Below are positions 18,240 to 20,008 of a DNA stretch of 20,008 bases, piece after piece. The notes beneath the pieces were generated by a model, which saw only the letters and a program-made list of their open reading frames with translations, was not told the origin of the DNA and searched no databases. Where the stretch lies: assembly GCA_027600665.1 (NCBI GenBank), contig JADGJL010000489.1:1-20008 (forward strand), written 5' to 3'. The stretch's first letter is position 1; the number at the start of each line of letters is the position of its first letter. Position numbers and translations under genes: made by a program. Source of the stretch: Irineochytrium annulatum (lineage: Eukaryota > Chytridiomycota > Chytridiomycetes > Chytridiales > Chytridiaceae).

Positions 18240-20008
18240 ATGTCACGGGAACGAGAACGAAATGGACAACCTTCCTACACTTCTTCAGCTGCGAACTCAA
18301 ACGGCCGGTAAGGCTTGCAAGACTTGGCAATGCATTCCCTGTTATCGATTCTGTTTATTCGTTCAATCCTCGTTGTCCTGTCGTGTGGTTTATATTCTTC
18401 GTGATTATTCGATTGAATGTTAATGGAGCTGTCTTGAAAGCGAAATGGAGTCCAGATGGGATTCGCGGGAAAGGCCGGACTCGCGGTCGGAGAGCCGGGC
18501 GGAACCGAGAAGGGAATCAACCAGAGAATACAGTCGGGATGCAAGAACAAGATATGATGCGAGGCCGGGCTCGCCTCGGTCATTCCCGTACGAGCGAAGA
18601 CCGGCAGCGTCGTCATCGTCGGAGCGATTCTCACCTCGGGACGGGACGTCAGGCTCGCGCGAGCGATACTCGCCGGCGGAAAGGAGGCCATATCCTTACC
18701 CGCAGCGACAGTACGACGGCCCATACTACAACAAGAGGAGCCCGCAGCTCTCGGAAAATTACAGCAATCGGTCTCCGCCCCCTATGAGCGCGGACGCAGA
18801 TCGTGAACGTGACCGTGAACGGGATCGAGAGCGGGACCGCGAGCGCACGGACCGAGAGCGGGCGGCCGAGTGGGAACAAGAGCGGCCGAGGAGGGAGCCG
18901 GCTTCGAGCGGATCCAACAACGACTGGTGGGGCACATCGGATTTACGAAGAAGCCGGAGAGACGGGAGAGCCGATCAACCGTTTACGGAAGCTCAGGCCC
19001 CGCAGCCACCGGCGAGAGAGAACGACCGGGATGATTATCGATACGGCGGAGCACGTGATGACAGAGAGAGGGATTGGGAACCGTATCCAGGGGCAGGAAG
19101 GGACGATCGAAAGGGTTATTCGTCAAGCAGTGATAGATATGCGCGCGAGGAGTATGCATCCGCACCTCCGGGTGGAAGAGACCGTGAGAGACCGCGGGAG
19201 ATGCCCGTGCCACCGCGGGACGATCGTGACCGCGGGATGCGCGACGAGGGTTATCCGATGGCGTATGACGACCGGGACTATCGGTCAAGAGATGACTACC
19301 CTGGTGAGGGCGAACGGCAACGGACTCGGGAAAGAACGGGCTCCGGCTGGGACCGGACGGAAGCGAGGGAATTTGAAACCCGAGCCCGACCCCTAGTTGA
19401 CGTCGATCCCCGATCTGGCGGCGACTATCCCGATGACCACAGCTACCCGCCCCCGAAACGAGCGAGCCCAGGGCGGGACCCTGGCGCGGAACCTGCATAC
19501 TCTTCTCGCGGCTCTCGATCCTCCCCGCCTCCTGATTGGCAATATCCAAAACACCACATTTTCGATCAGCAGCATCCGCCTCAGTACAAGAGCCCTGGTT
19601 ACCGATCTCCACGCAGCTCACGGTACGCACCCAGTGGCGCCTCCTCAAATCCTCAGCTGCATCCACCCGACCAATCATCCCAACACCATTCCGACAACCC
19701 CCCAGGCCGCCGTCCGGACCCTATCTACCCTTATCGCCCTGAGGCCCATCCCTACGATCCTTACCCGGAGCCGCGCCCCTACCACCCGTCAGAAAAGCAT
19801 CCTTACCAGCACGTCACGAGCGAACCGACTCGCTCGTCCTCCGCACCGGGGGGCTCCCTGCAGCACCGGCAACCCCCGCCCGCCCCATACCGTAACAACT
19901 CGACCGCCGGGTCCACCGTTGCCCAGGGTCCATCTGCTCCAGGCCCCACGGGTGTAAGCAATTCTCCGTACAGGCCCCGCCCGCCGTATGGCCACCCTCA
20001 CCACCATC
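18240..20008 (+). CDS. Low-complexity Arg/Asp/Ser/Pro-rich protein (5' part; runs off the right edge)
   Basis: Two exons are visible: 18240-18307 (MSRERERNGQPSYTSSAANS...) and 18441 to the window end, joined by a 133-bp intron (donor GTAAGG, acceptor GAAAG) that keeps frame as NGREMESRWDSRERPDSRSE. The second exon is open to the edge for 522 codons, so at least 545 residues are encoded. Composition changes along the protein: an RD/RE/RS-rich part (residues about 25-330) with a DRERDRERDRERDRER repeat near 145-160, then a Pro/Tyr/His/Ser-rich part (PYRPEAHPYDPYPEPRPY). There is a KRASPGRDPG patch that could act in nuclear import. Such N-termini occur in fungal splicing factors and chromatin corepressors (for example Snt1-like proteins), but no folded domain is in view, so no function is assigned. 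Synonymous codon use and the long stop-free frame make coding very likely. Confidence 0.82.

Noticed and set aside
18013..18330. Minus-strand frame containing a protein-like LRYPTGEIRLTMYEEG stretch upstream of the ubiquitin protease
   Set aside because: It cannot be joined in frame to the protease by any GT-AG intron I can find, and it overlaps the first exon of the plus-strand gene. Kept only as a caveat in the findings.
18803..19957. Plus-strand open frames in a second frame across the right end
   Set aside because: They overlap the RD/RS-rich gene, whose frame is continuously open from 18441 to the edge and has a coherent composition; the alternative frames are broken by a stop at 19394-19396 and lack a sensible start.

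Overview
The window looks like a gene-dense nuclear segment of a fungus. Every recognisable gene is eukaryotic and almost all are interrupted by very short GT-AG introns, mostly 39-60 bp. The gene set is a fungal-type mix: V-ATPase c'', hexokinase, COA6, a UBP12-like ubiquitin protease, a DH-BAR-SH3 Rho GEF and an MCM-binding protein. The last is absent from budding yeast, which with the many introns argues for a filamentous or early-diverging (for example chytrid-like) fungus. That placement is inference; no marker in the window fixes the clade. All exon joins below were read by hand from frame, GT/AG signals and family motifs.

Layout, left to right. (1) 1-860 (+): 3' end of an acidic protein, possibly the tail of a septation-network kinase. 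(2) 1030-3282 (-): MCM-binding protein, 11 or 12 exons. (3) 3365-5189 (+): BTB/POZ protein, divergent from gene 2 across 82 bp. (4) 5399-6153 (-): V-ATPase proteolipid c''. (5) 6209-9808 (+): Tuba-like RhoGEF (DH-BAR-SH3), divergent from gene 4 across only 55 bp. (6) 10066-10542 (+): COA6. (7) 10935-12773 (+): hexokinase, whose best start adds a hydrophobic N-terminal segment. (8) 12774-14230: about 1.45 kb with no convincing protein gene. (9) 14231-18059 (-): USP-family ubiquitin hydrolase. (10) 18240 to the right edge (+): a low-complexity Arg/Asp/Ser/Pro-rich protein that runs off the window.

The genes are mostly unrelated housekeeping functions (DNA replication, vacuolar acidification, Rho signalling and membrane shape, cytochrome oxidase assembly, glycolysis, deubiquitination). 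They are packed as divergent or convergent neighbours, and I see no gene cluster, mobile element, CRISPR array or virus-derived region. The most useful second looks are the membrane-anchor reading of hexokinase, the 843-nt stop-free frame upstream of it, the short divergent promoters whose start codons are ambiguous, recurring GTTCGY splice donors, stop-free introns of length divisible by three, and a small structured-looking element in the gene desert.
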